Part shown: positions 36,831 to 45,585 of the stretch, piece after piece
Layout of the letters: each line of letters opens with the position of its first letter
Position numbering within the stretch: position 1 is the stretch's first letter
Assembly (NCBI GenBank): GCA_035539175.1
Contig: DATLIY010000007.1
Location: forward strand, 1,178,001 to 1,242,000
Length of the DNA stretch: 64,000 nucleotides
Reading direction: 5' to 3'
Origin: Acidisarcina sp.
Lineage (GTDB): Bacteria > Acidobacteriota > Terriglobia > Terriglobales > Acidobacteriaceae
Notes under the pieces: generated by a model
Databases searched by the model: none
What the model saw: the letters and a program-made list of their open reading frames with translations, nothing else
What the model was told of the DNA's origin: nothing
Program-made: the position numbers and the translations under genes

Positions 36831-38018
36831 ATGCCCTCAGGAACGCGAGTACCCGCGGCCGTCGAGATTGGCGGCGTCCGGGTTGCTCCGGCTACGGTGC
36901 TCGCCCCTATGGCTGGGGTCACGGATACGGTCTTCCGGCGCTTTATCCGCAACGCCAGCGTCTTCACGGCGGAGGGCGCGGCCAAGACCCAGGACACGGC
37001 CCAGACGGAGGACGCTGCGGCGGTCGATGCACCGGTAACCAACCAGCAATCCGGCTGCGGGCTCATCATGACGGAGTTCACCTCCGCCGACGGGCTTTCG
37101 CGGATGCGGGAGACGAAGCGCAAGCGTTACCTCACTTTCTACGAAGATGAGCATCCCATCGCCGCACAGATCTTCGGGTCGAATCCGGAAACGCTCGCCG
37201 AAGCCGCGCGTATTGTGGAGGCGACGGGCTTTGACATGGTGGACCTGAACCTGGGCTGCCCGGCCAAGCGTGTCGTCAACTGCAATGGGGGCAGCGGCCT
37301 GCTGCGTGATCTTCCGCTAATCGGGAAGATTTTTGAGGCGGTGCGGGCTGCGGTCACGATTCCCTTCACCGTCAAATTCCGCATGGGCTGGAATGACAAC
37401 CAAATTGTCTGCGTAGATCTTGCGCGGCTGGCGGAGCGGAGCGGGCTGAACGCCGTCTCTCTGCATGCCCGCACGCGCGAACAGGGCTATGCCGGGCAGG
37501 CGCGCTGGGAGTACATCGCGGCGGTAAAGGATGCGGTGCGCATTCCCGTGGTGGGCAATGGCGATATCCGCACGCCGGAGGACGCCTGCGCGATGGTGGC
37601 CAGGACTGGCTGCGATGCCGTGATGATTGGCCGTGCCGCACCGTCGAACCCATGGATCTTTCGCCAGATTGCGCAATACACCGCGCTCGGACGCTACGAT
37701 CAGCCGACCAATCAGGATCGCTACCGCATGATCCGTAGCTACTTCCAGATGTTGCTGGACGAAGGCCATGTGGAGGAGACCGCGGGCAAGATGAAGCAGT
37801 TTGCCACATGGTTTACCCATGGCGTGGTGGGCGGCGCTGCGCTGCGCAAGGCAATCTACGAATCGAAGACGGGCGAGACGGTGCTCGAAGTGGTGGACCG
37901 CTTTTTCGCCGGGCATGAAGACGCGGGGAATGGAGACGAGAGCCGTGTTCCGCAGGAGTTCCTCGCGGGAGACCCCTACCCCTTCCGCGATACCACCGCG
38001 CTGACCTGCGGCGACTGA
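36831..38018 (+). CDS. dusB: tRNA-dihydrouridine synthase
   Basis: A 395-residue flavoenzyme that reduces uridines in tRNA. Motifs: LAPMAGVTDTVFRRF, MVDLNLGCPAKRVVNCNGGS with the catalytic Cys region, SLHARTREQGYAGQARWEYI and VVGNGDIRTPEDACAM, then CDAVMIGRAAPSNPWIFRQI. About 30 extra residues rich in Ala/Thr/Asp lie after the first strand compared with short homologues. ATG 36831 has GGAG six bases upstream; ATG 36795 would add 12 residues. The precise tRNA position is inferred from DusB-like motifs. Confidence 0.92.
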   Translation: MPSGTRVPAAVEIGGVRVAPATVLAPMAGVTDTVFRRFIRNASVFTAEGAAKTQDTAQTEDAAAVDAPVTNQQSGCGLIMTEFTSADGLSRMRETKRKRYLTFYEDEHPIAAQIFGSNPETLAEAARIVEATGFDMVDLNLGCPAKRVVNCNGGSGLLRDLPLIGKIFEAVRAAVTIPFTVKFRMGWNDNQIVCVDLARLAERSGLNAVSLHARTREQGYAGQARWEYIAAVKDAVRIPVVGNGDIRTPEDACAMVARTGCDAVMIGRAAPSNPWIFRQIAQYTALGRYDQPTNQDRYRMIRSYFQMLLDEGHVEETAGKMKQFATWFTHGVVGGAALRKAIYESKTGETVLEVVDRFFAGHEDAGNGDESRVPQEFLAGDPYPFRDTTALTCGD

Positions 38019-38079
38019 TCGAGCTCGAGCTGAGGGGAGCGGTCCCCCGTCGGCAGCCATCCCTATCTGTCGATACGCC

Positions 38080-39699
38080 CTACCGTGTTGCAGAGCCGCC
38101 ATGCTTGCGGAAGACTACGGTACGCCGCTCGCGCCAATGCTCGGCGAGCGCGACGATGGTCCACTCCACCTCCGGCGCAAGATACTGGAGCACCACCTCG
38201 TTGGCCGGATGAATCCGCAAGGCAGGCACGACAAAACAGAGCAGCGGCGGGGCGGCGGAGATTGCCGGCTGCGATTGCGGCATCGCGTCTGCAGCGATGA
38301 AGTAGCCATTGCGTTCCAAGTCGCCGATGCCTCCCTGTTCCCGCCCCTGCTGGTTCAGCCAACGCACGCGCAGCCAGTAGTCCAACCCTTGCAGGGGCAG
38401 ATGCAGATCTTCTTCCGCCTTGAGCTCGATCACCAACAGGCGCCCGTTTCTATCCGCCGAAAGCAGATCGAGCATGCCGCGGTCGCCTCGCGCAAAAGCA
38501 GGCACCTGCGTGTACAGAAACTGCCCCTGAATGCCGGGGAGAATCTCGCCGAGCGAATCCTTCAATACGGACTCCATCCACCGCTCTGGCTGCAGGCGAT
38601 AGAGAGGATCGCGGGTGCTGCCTCCCGGCCGTCGGCTGGCGGAGAGGCGTTGGAGCAGATCGACGAACAGGGATTCGTTCTCCTCATTTAACGGCGTCTC
38701 ATTCGCGCCCGCGCCGAAGGTCAACTGCTCCTCGCGCGCAAAGGAGTTGCCGCTGAAGTCTTGCCGCGCCCGGGCAAACTCCAGCCCATGCAATAGAAAT
38801 GCCACCTCCGTCGGACTCCTTGGCTGCACCTGCACGCGGCCCCTCATATCGCCGGGGAGCAGCGCAAGCAGCCGCGCCACGGATTCGCGGCAGCGCTCGA
38901 GCGCCGCATCGGGGCGGAAGGCGTGCGTCATGCGCATCTGCAGGTTGCCGTCGTGGAGCTCGACCGGAGTGAGTGCTTCCCGCTGCTCGTCCAGCTCAAA
39001 TAGCTCCCATTGAGCCATTGCAAAATTGAGGGCCGCCATGCGCGAGCGCGTCAGTTCCGCGCTTCCAGCGGGAACGATGACCTTTACGCCTTGGATGAGA
39101 CGGCGGCTGCCGCCATGCTCCCGGCAATAGGCAAGCCACAGGATGCCGAGTGTGAGCACGCCATCGATAGTGGCCTGCGACTCTCCCGCGTTGACGCCGA
39201 TGACCGCGAATGCGGTGGTTCCGCGCAGCAGGTAGCCACGCGCGTACGCCGGACCGAAGCTGTGCTCCAGATCCGCTGCCGTGCGCATGCCATCCACTTT
39301 GAAATCAGGAAAACTGCGTCCCAGCACGCGCTCCAGCAGGCGCAGATACCGGGTTCTGGCGGCGTTACGGGTAGAAGGGGTGCGCTGGTCGCGATCCGCT
39401 GCCAGTTGCAGGGTTTGCGGGCGTGTCTGGCCAAATCGCGTGGTCGAGAGGCGCAGCATTCCTTTGCGCGGCTCCAGCCCGACGATGGTGCGCACCAGGT
39501 TGCGCTCGTCCGACCACAGGTGCAGCGTACAGCGCCCATGCTCCGCCGAGAGCGAGTAGCGAGCCGTCCGCATGTCAAAGAGCAGGCGGCCATCTTCATA
39601 CAAGGCCGCGCCGGGATGCTCGGCCAAAAATTGCTCGAGTGACCGCGCAAGCTCCGCGGGAGAGGCGTCTGTCTTTACCGGAGGCATGGCTTTGATCAT
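38080..39699 (-). CDS. Large protein with PD-(D/E)XK nuclease-like C-terminal domain
   Basis: A 539-residue protein. The C-terminal part has GMLDLLSADRNGRLLVIELK, then AEEDLHLPLQGLDYWLRVRW, i.e. Asp, then Glu-x-Lys on the next strand, then Gln-x3-Tyr, the layout of PD-(D/E)XK nucleases of the NucS/DUF91 type. The N-terminal 350 residues are rich in Arg/Leu and unrecognised; one stretch (PGAALYEDGRLLFDMRTARY) resembles a beta domain. No signal or membrane segment. ATG 39699 is chosen; TTG 39723 and ATG 39687 are possible. A DNA role is inferred from the motif only. Confidence 0.7.
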   Translation of the reverse strand: MIKAMPPVKTDASPAELARSLEQFLAEHPGAALYEDGRLLFDMRTARYSLSAEHGRCTLHLWSDERNLVRTIVGLEPRKGMLRLSTTRFGQTRPQTLQLAADRDQRTPSTRNAARTRYLRLLERVLGRSFPDFKVDGMRTAADLEHSFGPAYARGYLLRGTTAFAVIGVNAGESQATIDGVLTLGILWLAYCREHGGSRRLIQGVKVIVPAGSAELTRSRMAALNFAMAQWELFELDEQREALTPVELHDGNLQMRMTHAFRPDAALERCRESVARLLALLPGDMRGRVQVQPRSPTEVAFLLHGLEFARARQDFSGNSFAREEQLTFGAGANETPLNEENESLFVDLLQRLSASRRPGGSTRDPLYRLQPERWMESVLKDSLGEILPGIQGQFLYTQVPAFARGDRGMLDLLSADRNGRLLVIELKAEEDLHLPLQGLDYWLRVRWLNQQGREQGGIGDLERNGYFIAADAMPQSQPAISAAPPLLCFVVPALRIHPANEVVLQYLAPEVEWTIVALAEHWRERRTVVFRKHGGSATR

Positions 39700-39794
39700 C
39701 GAAGCAAGCCGCTGCCAATGCAAGTGTTTTGCAGGCGGGCGCGGCGAGCCGGGCGAACCAGCTGGCCGCGCTGTACCAGATTGCGTCTAGAGGT

Positions 39795-40331
39795 CTACCA
39801 GTGATTGCGCTTGCGCAGTTCGGTGATGTGAGCCGTGTGATGGCGGCTGTGCCACGCGTAGATGGCTACGCCTTGCTCCAGCGTCTGCCGGCCATTCTCC
39901 GGATGGACAAACCCGCGTTCGAAATCCGCATCTTTCAGCGAATCCAGCAGGAGGGTCCAGCGGGCATGGAGGCCATCGAGGAGCTCCAGCGACAACGCAA
40001 CCGGCGCGGTATGCGCATCCGCGAGCTGCGCCCATTTGGCCTCGTCATAGGCGTAGATCGTCGGCCAATCCTGCGTAAGCGCCTGGCGGAAACGCGAGTA
40101 GGCGTTCAAGTGGCTGTCGGCGAGGTGGTGCACCGTCTGCAGAACTGTCCATCCACCGTCGCGGTAGGGAGTGGCGAGCTGCGCATCGCTGAGGCCGGAT
40201 ACGGCTTCGCGCAGGGCGGAGGGCAGGGCGCGCAGAGTTGCGATCGATGCCGGGCGCTGGGCCGGATCAATTGTGGACTTCTGAAATTTTCCAATGGGAT
40301 AACGAAGGGAGTCGAGGACGTCGGTGCTCAT
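39795..40331 (-). CDS. DinB/YfiT-family metal-dependent protein
   Basis: A 178-residue four-helix-bundle protein of the DinB/YfiT superfamily (bacillithiol/mycothiol transferase-like). Metal-ligand histidines appear in TVLQTVHHLADSH and in AIYAWHSRHHTAHITEL near the C-terminus. The start MSTDVLDSLRYPIGKF fits YfiT relatives; the frame is open further upstream. Substrate unknown; YfiT-type proteins modify or detoxify small thiol-reactive compounds. Confidence 0.85.
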   Translation of the reverse strand: MSTDVLDSLRYPIGKFQKSTIDPAQRPASIATLRALPSALREAVSGLSDAQLATPYRDGGWTVLQTVHHLADSHLNAYSRFRQALTQDWPTIYAYDEAKWAQLADAHTAPVALSLELLDGLHARWTLLLDSLKDADFERGFVHPENGRQTLEQGVAIYAWHSRHHTAHITELRKRNHW

Positions 40332-40478
40332 GCGAAAAAGGTAGCACGATGCGGAGCAAAAAGTCGCCGCGTCCGGTCCTCTCAGCATTCTCAGCTAAAA
40401 ACGGAGCCCGCCGCTGCGATCGAGGCACCAGAAAAACAGCGAACTCCGCTTCTAGAAAGATTTATGGACGCGCGAAGG

Positions 40479-40604
40479 CTACTGCGCCGGCTGCTGGGCA
40501 GCTACCTGGGCGTGTTGACGGTGATGGTGACGATGGTGATGCGTTTTAGCGAATGCGGACGACGAAACGAGCAACACGAGTGCGAACAGCAACATCTTTT
40601 TCAT
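40479..40604 (-). CDS. Histidine-rich secreted peptide (41 residues)
   Basis: Encodes a signal peptide MKKMLLFALVLLVSSSAFA followed by KTHHHRHHHRQH and a short Ala/Gln tail (AQVAAQQPAQ). Seven of the first eleven mature residues after Lys are His, so the mature peptide probably binds metal. The upstream sequence has only a weak GAAG as ribosome binding site. It is divergent from tldD, 161 bases away. I do not recognise a named family; the signal peptide and the ordered mature part argue for a real gene. Confidence 0.6.
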   Translation of the reverse strand: MKKMLLFALVLLVSSSAFAKTHHHRHHHRQHAQVAAQQPAQ

Positions 40605-40687
40605 ACTTCAAGCGTAACAAGAAAACCCGCACCTGTAGCGTTGAATTCCACGCGGTGAATCTGAACGTGCAATGTCTCCGGCGCCGG

Positions 40688-40717
40688 TTTACCGCTTGGC
40701 CCGGCAACGTCTAGAAT
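40688..40717 (+). promoter_or_regulatory. Promoter of the tldD operon
   Basis: TTTACC (40688-40693), an 18-base spacer and TAGAAT (40712-40717); 48 bases before the tldD start. Confidence 0.55.
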
Positions 40718-40765
40718 CAAAGCTCGCGCGGCGCCAAAGACATGCCCGGATCGCGAAGGGTGCCC

Positions 40766-42208
40766 ATGACAGCTCCGATAATCGACCAAAAGCAATTCTT
40801 CTATAGCAAGTTTGGACTCACGGAAGCGCTGCTGGAGCGCTGTCTGGGGGAGGCGCTCTCTGCCGGTGGAGACTACGCGGATCTTTATTTTGAGTCGGTT
40901 GCGGCAACTTCGATCGGCGTGGATGAGTCCCTGGTCAAGTCTGCCAGCCAGGGCGTAAGCGCAGGGTGCGGCGTGCGGGTCGTCTCTGGCGAGCGCACCG
41001 GATATGCTTACACCGACGATCTCTCCGCCGATCGCCTGCTGCGCGCCGCGCGAACAGCGGCGCTTATCGCCAGTGGCCCGGCAAAGCAGATTGTCAGCGG
41101 CTTCAACGAAACAAAGAAACCGGATCTGTACCCCATTCCCGCGATCGAGATGGACGTGGATCTGGCCGCGCGGCTGGACCTGGTGATGCGCGCCGACCAC
41201 GCAGCACGCGCTTACGATCCCCGCATTGTTCAGGTCCGCGCGAGCTATGCGGAGGAGCTGCGGCGCATCCTCGTCGCGGCCTCCGACGGCACCTTTGCCA
41301 GCGACGTGCAGCCCATGGCGCGCTTGAATGTATTCGTGATCGCCAAGGATGGCGACCGCACCACTCGCGGCAGCGCAGGCGGCGGCGGACGCGTCGAGAT
41401 CGACTTCTTCCAGACCGAAAAGACGCCAGAGCATTTTGCGAAGGAGGCCGCGCGGCAGGCTATTCTGCAACTCAACGCAGTGGCGGCTCCCGCCGGAGAG
41501 ATGCAGGTGGTGCTTGGTCCGGGCTGGCCGGGGGTGCTGCTGCATGAGGCGGTAGGCCACGGCCTCGAAGCCGACTTCAACCGCAAGAAAACCTCCGCGT
41601 TTGCCGGGCTGATCGGGCAGAAGGTGGCCAGCGACAAGGTGACGGTCGTGGACAACGGAACGCTGCCCTCACGCCGCGGATCGCTGAACGTGGACGATGA
41701 AGGCTCGCCCACGCAGGAGACGGTGCTGATTGAAAACGGCACCCTGCGCGGGTACATCAGCGACAAGCTTTCGTCGCGGTTGATGGGCCTTCCGGATACC
41801 GGCAACGGGCGCCGCGAGAGCTATCAGCACATCCCCATGCCACGCATGACGAATACCTACATGCTTGCGGGCGACGACAGCCCGGAGGACATTATTCGCA
41901 GCGTCAAGCGTGGCCTCTACGCGAGGAATTTCGGCGGCGGCCAGGTGGATATCACCAACGGAAAGTTTGTCTTCTCCGCATCGGAAGCTTATTTGATTGA
42001 AGATGGCAGAATCACGGCTCCAGTGCGCGACGCGACGCTGATTGGCAGCGGCCCTGAGGCGCTGAAGTACGTTTCGATGGTAGGCAACGATCTCGAGCTC
42101 GACGAAGGTATCGGCACCTGCGGCAAGGATGGACAGAGCGTTCCGGTCGGCGTGGGCATGCCTACGATCAAGCTGGACAAGATGACGGTGGGTGGAACAG
42201 GCAACTGA
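40766..42208 (+). CDS. tldD: Metalloprotease TldD
   Basis: A 480-residue TldD, the catalytic half of the TldD/TldE peptidase that degrades unfolded peptides and matures some ribosomally made peptides. The zinc motif HEAVGHG holds His260, Glu261 and His265. Other family segments: SIGVDESLVKSASQG, GERTGYAYTDDLS, LFQTEKTPEHF-like DFFQTEKTPE, and MGLPDTGNGRRESYQ. ATG 40766 is preceded by GAAGGGTGCCC; ATG 40742 is the longer alternative. Operon with the next two genes. Confidence 0.94.
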   Translation: MTAPIIDQKQFFYSKFGLTEALLERCLGEALSAGGDYADLYFESVAATSIGVDESLVKSASQGVSAGCGVRVVSGERTGYAYTDDLSADRLLRAARTAALIASGPAKQIVSGFNETKKPDLYPIPAIEMDVDLAARLDLVMRADHAARAYDPRIVQVRASYAEELRRILVAASDGTFASDVQPMARLNVFVIAKDGDRTTRGSAGGGGRVEIDFFQTEKTPEHFAKEAARQAILQLNAVAAPAGEMQVVLGPGWPGVLLHEAVGHGLEADFNRKKTSAFAGLIGQKVASDKVTVVDNGTLPSRRGSLNVDDEGSPTQETVLIENGTLRGYISDKLSSRLMGLPDTGNGRRESYQHIPMPRMTNTYMLAGDDSPEDIIRSVKRGLYARNFGGGQVDITNGKFVFSASEAYLIEDGRITAPVRDATLIGSGPEALKYVSMVGNDLELDEGIGTCGKDGQSVPVGVGMPTIKLDKMTVGGTGN

Positions 42209-42235
42209 ATATCTCGCTCCTAGAGAGATGAACCA

Positions 42236-42775
42236 ATGCCGACGGTCATTTCCATCACGGAAAAACGCGATCTCGAATGGCGCATCAAGCTGATGCTGTG
42301 CGAGGGGCTCCACTGCGATGCAGATGAGATCGACCCTGGCTATCGCCTGAAGGCCGATCTCGACATGGAGGGCGATCGCGCCGCGCGGTTCTTCAAGGAC
42401 TATGGCAATGAGTTTCACGTTGACCTGACGGAACTATGGGCGAACTGGTTCTTTTACTTCCGCCGGGAACGGATCGAGCTCAGCAAGGGAACCAGGCTGG
42501 CGATGGCCGTGGCGGCCAGTGCTGGCCTGCTGGAGTGGGCCATGTTTCCCCACTTTTCCGCGCTGATGGGATTTGTAACCGTCTTTGGTATTTTTATCGT
42601 AATCTTCGCAGCGGTAAAGATTGCCCTGCGCATGAGCCCGCCGCCGGAGAAGCCCGGCATGCAGGAAATTACCGTAGCCCAGCTGGTACAGGCTGCGAAA
42701 GATGGCAAATGGAGCGTTCCAGAGGAGATTCGAGAGTGGGTATCGAAGCACGAGCCAAGTCGTCCGTTGATCTGA
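42236..42775 (+). CDS. DUF1493-like membrane protein between tldD and tldE
   Basis: A 179-residue protein. The N-terminal part (CDADEIDPGYRLKADLDMEG, DRAARFFKDYGNEFHVDL) matches the DUF1493 pattern of acidic residues and Phe. Two hydrophobic segments follow (about residues 84-100 and 104-122, MGFVTVFGIFIVIFAAVKIA). Its last 40 bases overlap the tldE start, so the three genes are tightly coupled. DUF1493 has no known biochemical role; partnership with TldDE is inferred from overlap. Confidence 0.72.
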   Translation: MPTVISITEKRDLEWRIKLMLCEGLHCDADEIDPGYRLKADLDMEGDRAARFFKDYGNEFHVDLTELWANWFFYFRRERIELSKGTRLAMAVAASAGLLEWAMFPHFSALMGFVTVFGIFIVIFAAVKIALRMSPPPEKPGMQEITVAQLVQAAKDGKWSVPEEIREWVSKHEPSRPLI

Positions 42776-44112
42776 AGCAACTCGCCGCCGACGTCGTCGC
42801 GCAGGCCATGAAGGCCGGTGCGACAGATGCCGAGGTCGTAGTGGCTGAGGGTGATGAGTTCTCGACCGCCGTGCGCATGGGACAGGTCGAATCCCTGAAG
42901 GAGTCCGGCTCTCGCGGCATGGGGCTGCGCGTTTTCGCGGGACAGCGCACGGCGAGCACCAGCACCAGCGACTTTTCTCCCGCAGGCATCGCACATCTTG
43001 TCTCTGGAGCGATCTCGCTGTCGCGTGTGACCTCGGAAGACCCGTTTGCCGGCATGCCCGAAGATGGTGCTTACGGGATGCTCTCTGGCGATCTTGGCCT
43101 GTTCTACGAGGACGTTTACTCCCTCCCCACCGAGGAGCGCATCGCCTATGCCCGGCGCGCCGAAGACGCGGCCATGGCGGCAGATGTCCGCATCCAGAAC
43201 AGCGACGGCGGCAGCTTCGATGCGGCGATGGGATACAAGGTTCTGGCGAACTCGCGCGGCTTTCTCGGCGAGAATCGCAGCTCCTACTGTTCGGTTTCCG
43301 CCTCTCCTATCGCGCAGGATCAAGAAGGCGGCATGCAGCGCGATTCCTGGTACTCGGTCGCGCGCACACTGGCTAAGCTGGAGTCGCCGGAATCGGTTGG
43401 AATCGAAGCGGCGCGGCGCACGATCCGCCGCCTCAATGGACGTCGCGTGCCTACGCAGCGGGTTCCCGTTGTGTTTTCCCCGGAGATGGCGCGGTCGCTG
43501 ATCGGCAACATCTTCGAGGCCGCGAATGGCGACAGCATCTATCGCGGCGCTTCATTTTTTACCGGGAAGCTGGGGGAAAAGGTGGCCGCCGAGTCGATCA
43601 ACGTCATCGACGATGGCACCATACCGGGAGGCTTCGGCACCTCTCCCTTTGACGGCGAGGGCCTGCCGACTCGGCGCACCGTAGTCGTCGAGAATGGCGT
43701 TCTACGCAACTACCTGCTGAACACCTACACCGCTCGCAAACTGAACATGCAGAGCACGGGGAACGCCTCGCGAGGCCTTGCGGGCAATCCCGGCATTGGC
43801 CCCGGAAACCTGTTTCTCAAGCCTGGCAACCTGACCCCCGAAGCGCTTCTCCAGGACGTAAAATCCGGCCTGTATATCACGGAGCTCATGGGTTTTGGGG
43901 TGAACATGGTGACCGGCGACTACTCCCGCGGCGCAACCGGATTGTGGATCGAAAACGGCGAGCTGACCTACGCGGTAGAAGAGATCACGATTGCCGGGAA
44001 CCTCAAGGATATGTTCCAGAATATCTCTGCGATTGCGAACGACCTGGTCTTTCGCGGCTCCGTCGCCTCGCCCACCCTACGGATCGAGGGCATGACCATC
44101 GCCGGAGCGTAA
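42736..44112 (+). CDS. tldE: TldE/PmbA family protein
   Basis: A 458-residue partner of TldD; this half lacks the HExxxH motif, as is normal. Family segments: VESLKESGSRGMGLRVFAGQ, TASTSTSDFS, NSDGGSFDAAMGYKVLANSR, VPVVFSPEMARSLIGNIFEA, FGTSPFDGEGLPTRRTVVVE and NYLLNTYTARKL. The start is GTG 42736, inside the preceding gene, chosen because AGAGGAG lies eight bases upstream; the frame is open further, but that is the antisense-like shadow of DUF1493. Confidence 0.93.
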   Translation: MGIEARAKSSVDLKQLAADVVAQAMKAGATDAEVVVAEGDEFSTAVRMGQVESLKESGSRGMGLRVFAGQRTASTSTSDFSPAGIAHLVSGAISLSRVTSEDPFAGMPEDGAYGMLSGDLGLFYEDVYSLPTEERIAYARRAEDAAMAADVRIQNSDGGSFDAAMGYKVLANSRGFLGENRSSYCSVSASPIAQDQEGGMQRDSWYSVARTLAKLESPESVGIEAARRTIRRLNGRRVPTQRVPVVFSPEMARSLIGNIFEAANGDSIYRGASFFTGKLGEKVAAESINVIDDGTIPGGFGTSPFDGEGLPTRRTVVVENGVLRNYLLNTYTARKLNMQSTGNASRGLAGNPGIGPGNLFLKPGNLTPEALLQDVKSGLYITELMGFGVNMVTGDYSRGATGLWIENGELTYAVEEITIAGNLKDMFQNISAIANDLVFRGSVASPTLRIEGMTIAGA

Positions 44113-44178
44113 ACGATAGCGCCGCGGGCTAGCGTCTTGCAGATGCCAGCCTTCCACGGGAACCAGTAGAATTGGCTG

Positions 44179-45585
44179 GTGCTGGAGCACTCCATTCCGT
44201 TTTCTGCCGCTGATGCCAGAGGCAGCCTCGCTGCGCTGCCCGAGGATGCGGGCGTCTTCGCTCTCTTCGCCGCCGATCCTGCCGCGGAGCCTTACCTTAG
44301 CAAGGCTACAAACCTTCGTCGCAGGCTGATGCGCTTCCTGTCGCCGCAGCCGGGCCAATCCCGGCGGCTGCAGCTTGCAGGGATGGTTGCCCGCATCGAG
44401 TACACTCCTACCGGATCCGATCTGGAGTCGCAGCTTGTGCTCTACCGCGCATCGGTCGCCGCGTTCGGAGATCGGGCGAGCAAGAAGCTACACCTCCGGG
44501 CTCCAGCCTTTCTGCGCATGGCGATGCAGAATGCTTACCCTCGGGTCTACGTAACTACGAAAGTTACGAAATCAGCGGAAGACTCGCTGTTCGGGCCGTT
44601 CCCTTCCAGATTTGCCGCGGAACGCTTTGGCGAGGAGGCGTTGAATCTCTTTCTGCTGCGGCGATGCCACGAGGACCTAAACCCTGACCCTGCGTTTCCA
44701 GGCTGCGCCTACTCCGAGATGAAGATGTGCCTTGCACCCTGCTTCAAAGGCTGCACCGACGAGCGTTATGCCGAGGAGGTAGCGGCAGTTCGGCAATTCC
44801 TCGCCACACGCGGCAGCAGTCTCCTAAAGCAGTTGGAGGCGGAGCGGAACCGTGCATCCGAGGCTCTGGAGTTTGAGCGGGCCGCGCAGATCCACGCGCG
44901 TATGCAGAAGGTGGAGGCTGTCGCAGGGCTGGCCTCGGAGATCGTACGACCGCTCTCCGAGTTGCATGCAGTCATCCTGCAGCCCTCGGCAGAACCTCTG
45001 CAGGTAGCAGTCTTCCGGGTCAGGAAGGGATTGCTGTCCGGTCCGGCGCTTTATTCCACAATTGGCATGCGGCACCCCAATGAACAATCCGGCTCCTCGT
45101 CTCTCTTCGCTCATCCGGCGGCGATCCAGCCTGTGCCGCTGGATGAGGGACTGCAGAACGCAGGAGAGCCGTCGGCCTCCGTCGTTACGGCGTCGCGCGA
45201 TGTTCTGGAGCAGAGGCTGGACGACGTCCTCCGCGAACTGGAGGCCTCTGGCGAGCGGGAGGCGAAGCGTGCCCGGCAGGAGACGCTGGCCGCCCACCTC
45301 AGCCTGCTTACCCGCTGGTACTACCGCCCCGCGGCGCGCCGGGTGGGGGAGATCTACTTCGCAGGCGAGGACGGCGTCTTTCCGCGCAAAGCGATTCTCC
45401 GCGGAATTTCCCGGGTCTTCCGCACTGGAAGGCACACTCCGGAGAGCGGCAAAACGCAGGCCGCGGACTCAAGTCCGTCCCCTCTAACTGGTACACTGGA
45501 CTCGTCTGAAAAAGGCGCACATTCGGCGTTCCATAACGAGATCAAGCTTGGCACTCCTATAGATAGCGGATTAAAACATGGTTGA
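44179..45585 (+). CDS. UvrC-like protein with GIY-YIG-related N-terminus, lacking the second nuclease half
   Basis: A 468-residue protein that aligns by eye with UvrC from its GIY-YIG-like start (AGVFALFAADPAAEPYLSKATNLRRRL) through the cysteine cluster (RRCHEDLNPD, GCAYSEMKMCLAPCFKGC) to a UVR-type helical segment (RNRASEALEFERAAQIHARM). In place of the RNase H-like endonuclease and HhH domains it has a different region and a low-complexity tail. The first catalytic Tyr/Gly positions look degenerate (GVF, YLSKA). A GTG start at 44179; weak ribosome binding site. Probably a UvrC paralogue whose role in repair is uncertain. Confidence 0.7.
   Translation: MLEHSIPFSAADARGSLAALPEDAGVFALFAADPAAEPYLSKATNLRRRLMRFLSPQPGQSRRLQLAGMVARIEYTPTGSDLESQLVLYRASVAAFGDRASKKLHLRAPAFLRMAMQNAYPRVYVTTKVTKSAEDSLFGPFPSRFAAERFGEEALNLFLLRRCHEDLNPDPAFPGCAYSEMKMCLAPCFKGCTDERYAEEVAAVRQFLATRGSSLLKQLEAERNRASEALEFERAAQIHARMQKVEAVAGLASEIVRPLSELHAVILQPSAEPLQVAVFRVRKGLLSGPALYSTIGMRHPNEQSGSSSLFAHPAAIQPVPLDEGLQNAGEPSASVVTASRDVLEQRLDDVLRELEASGEREAKRARQETLAAHLSLLTRWYYRPAARRVGEIYFAGEDGVFPRKAILRGISRVFRTGRHTPESGKTQAADSSPSPLTGTLDSSEKGAHSAFHNEIKLGTPIDSGLKHG

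Noticed and set aside
40332-40388. N-terminal extension of the DinB/YfiT gene
   Set aside because: The ATG at 40331 matches the family start and the extension has no homology-like features.
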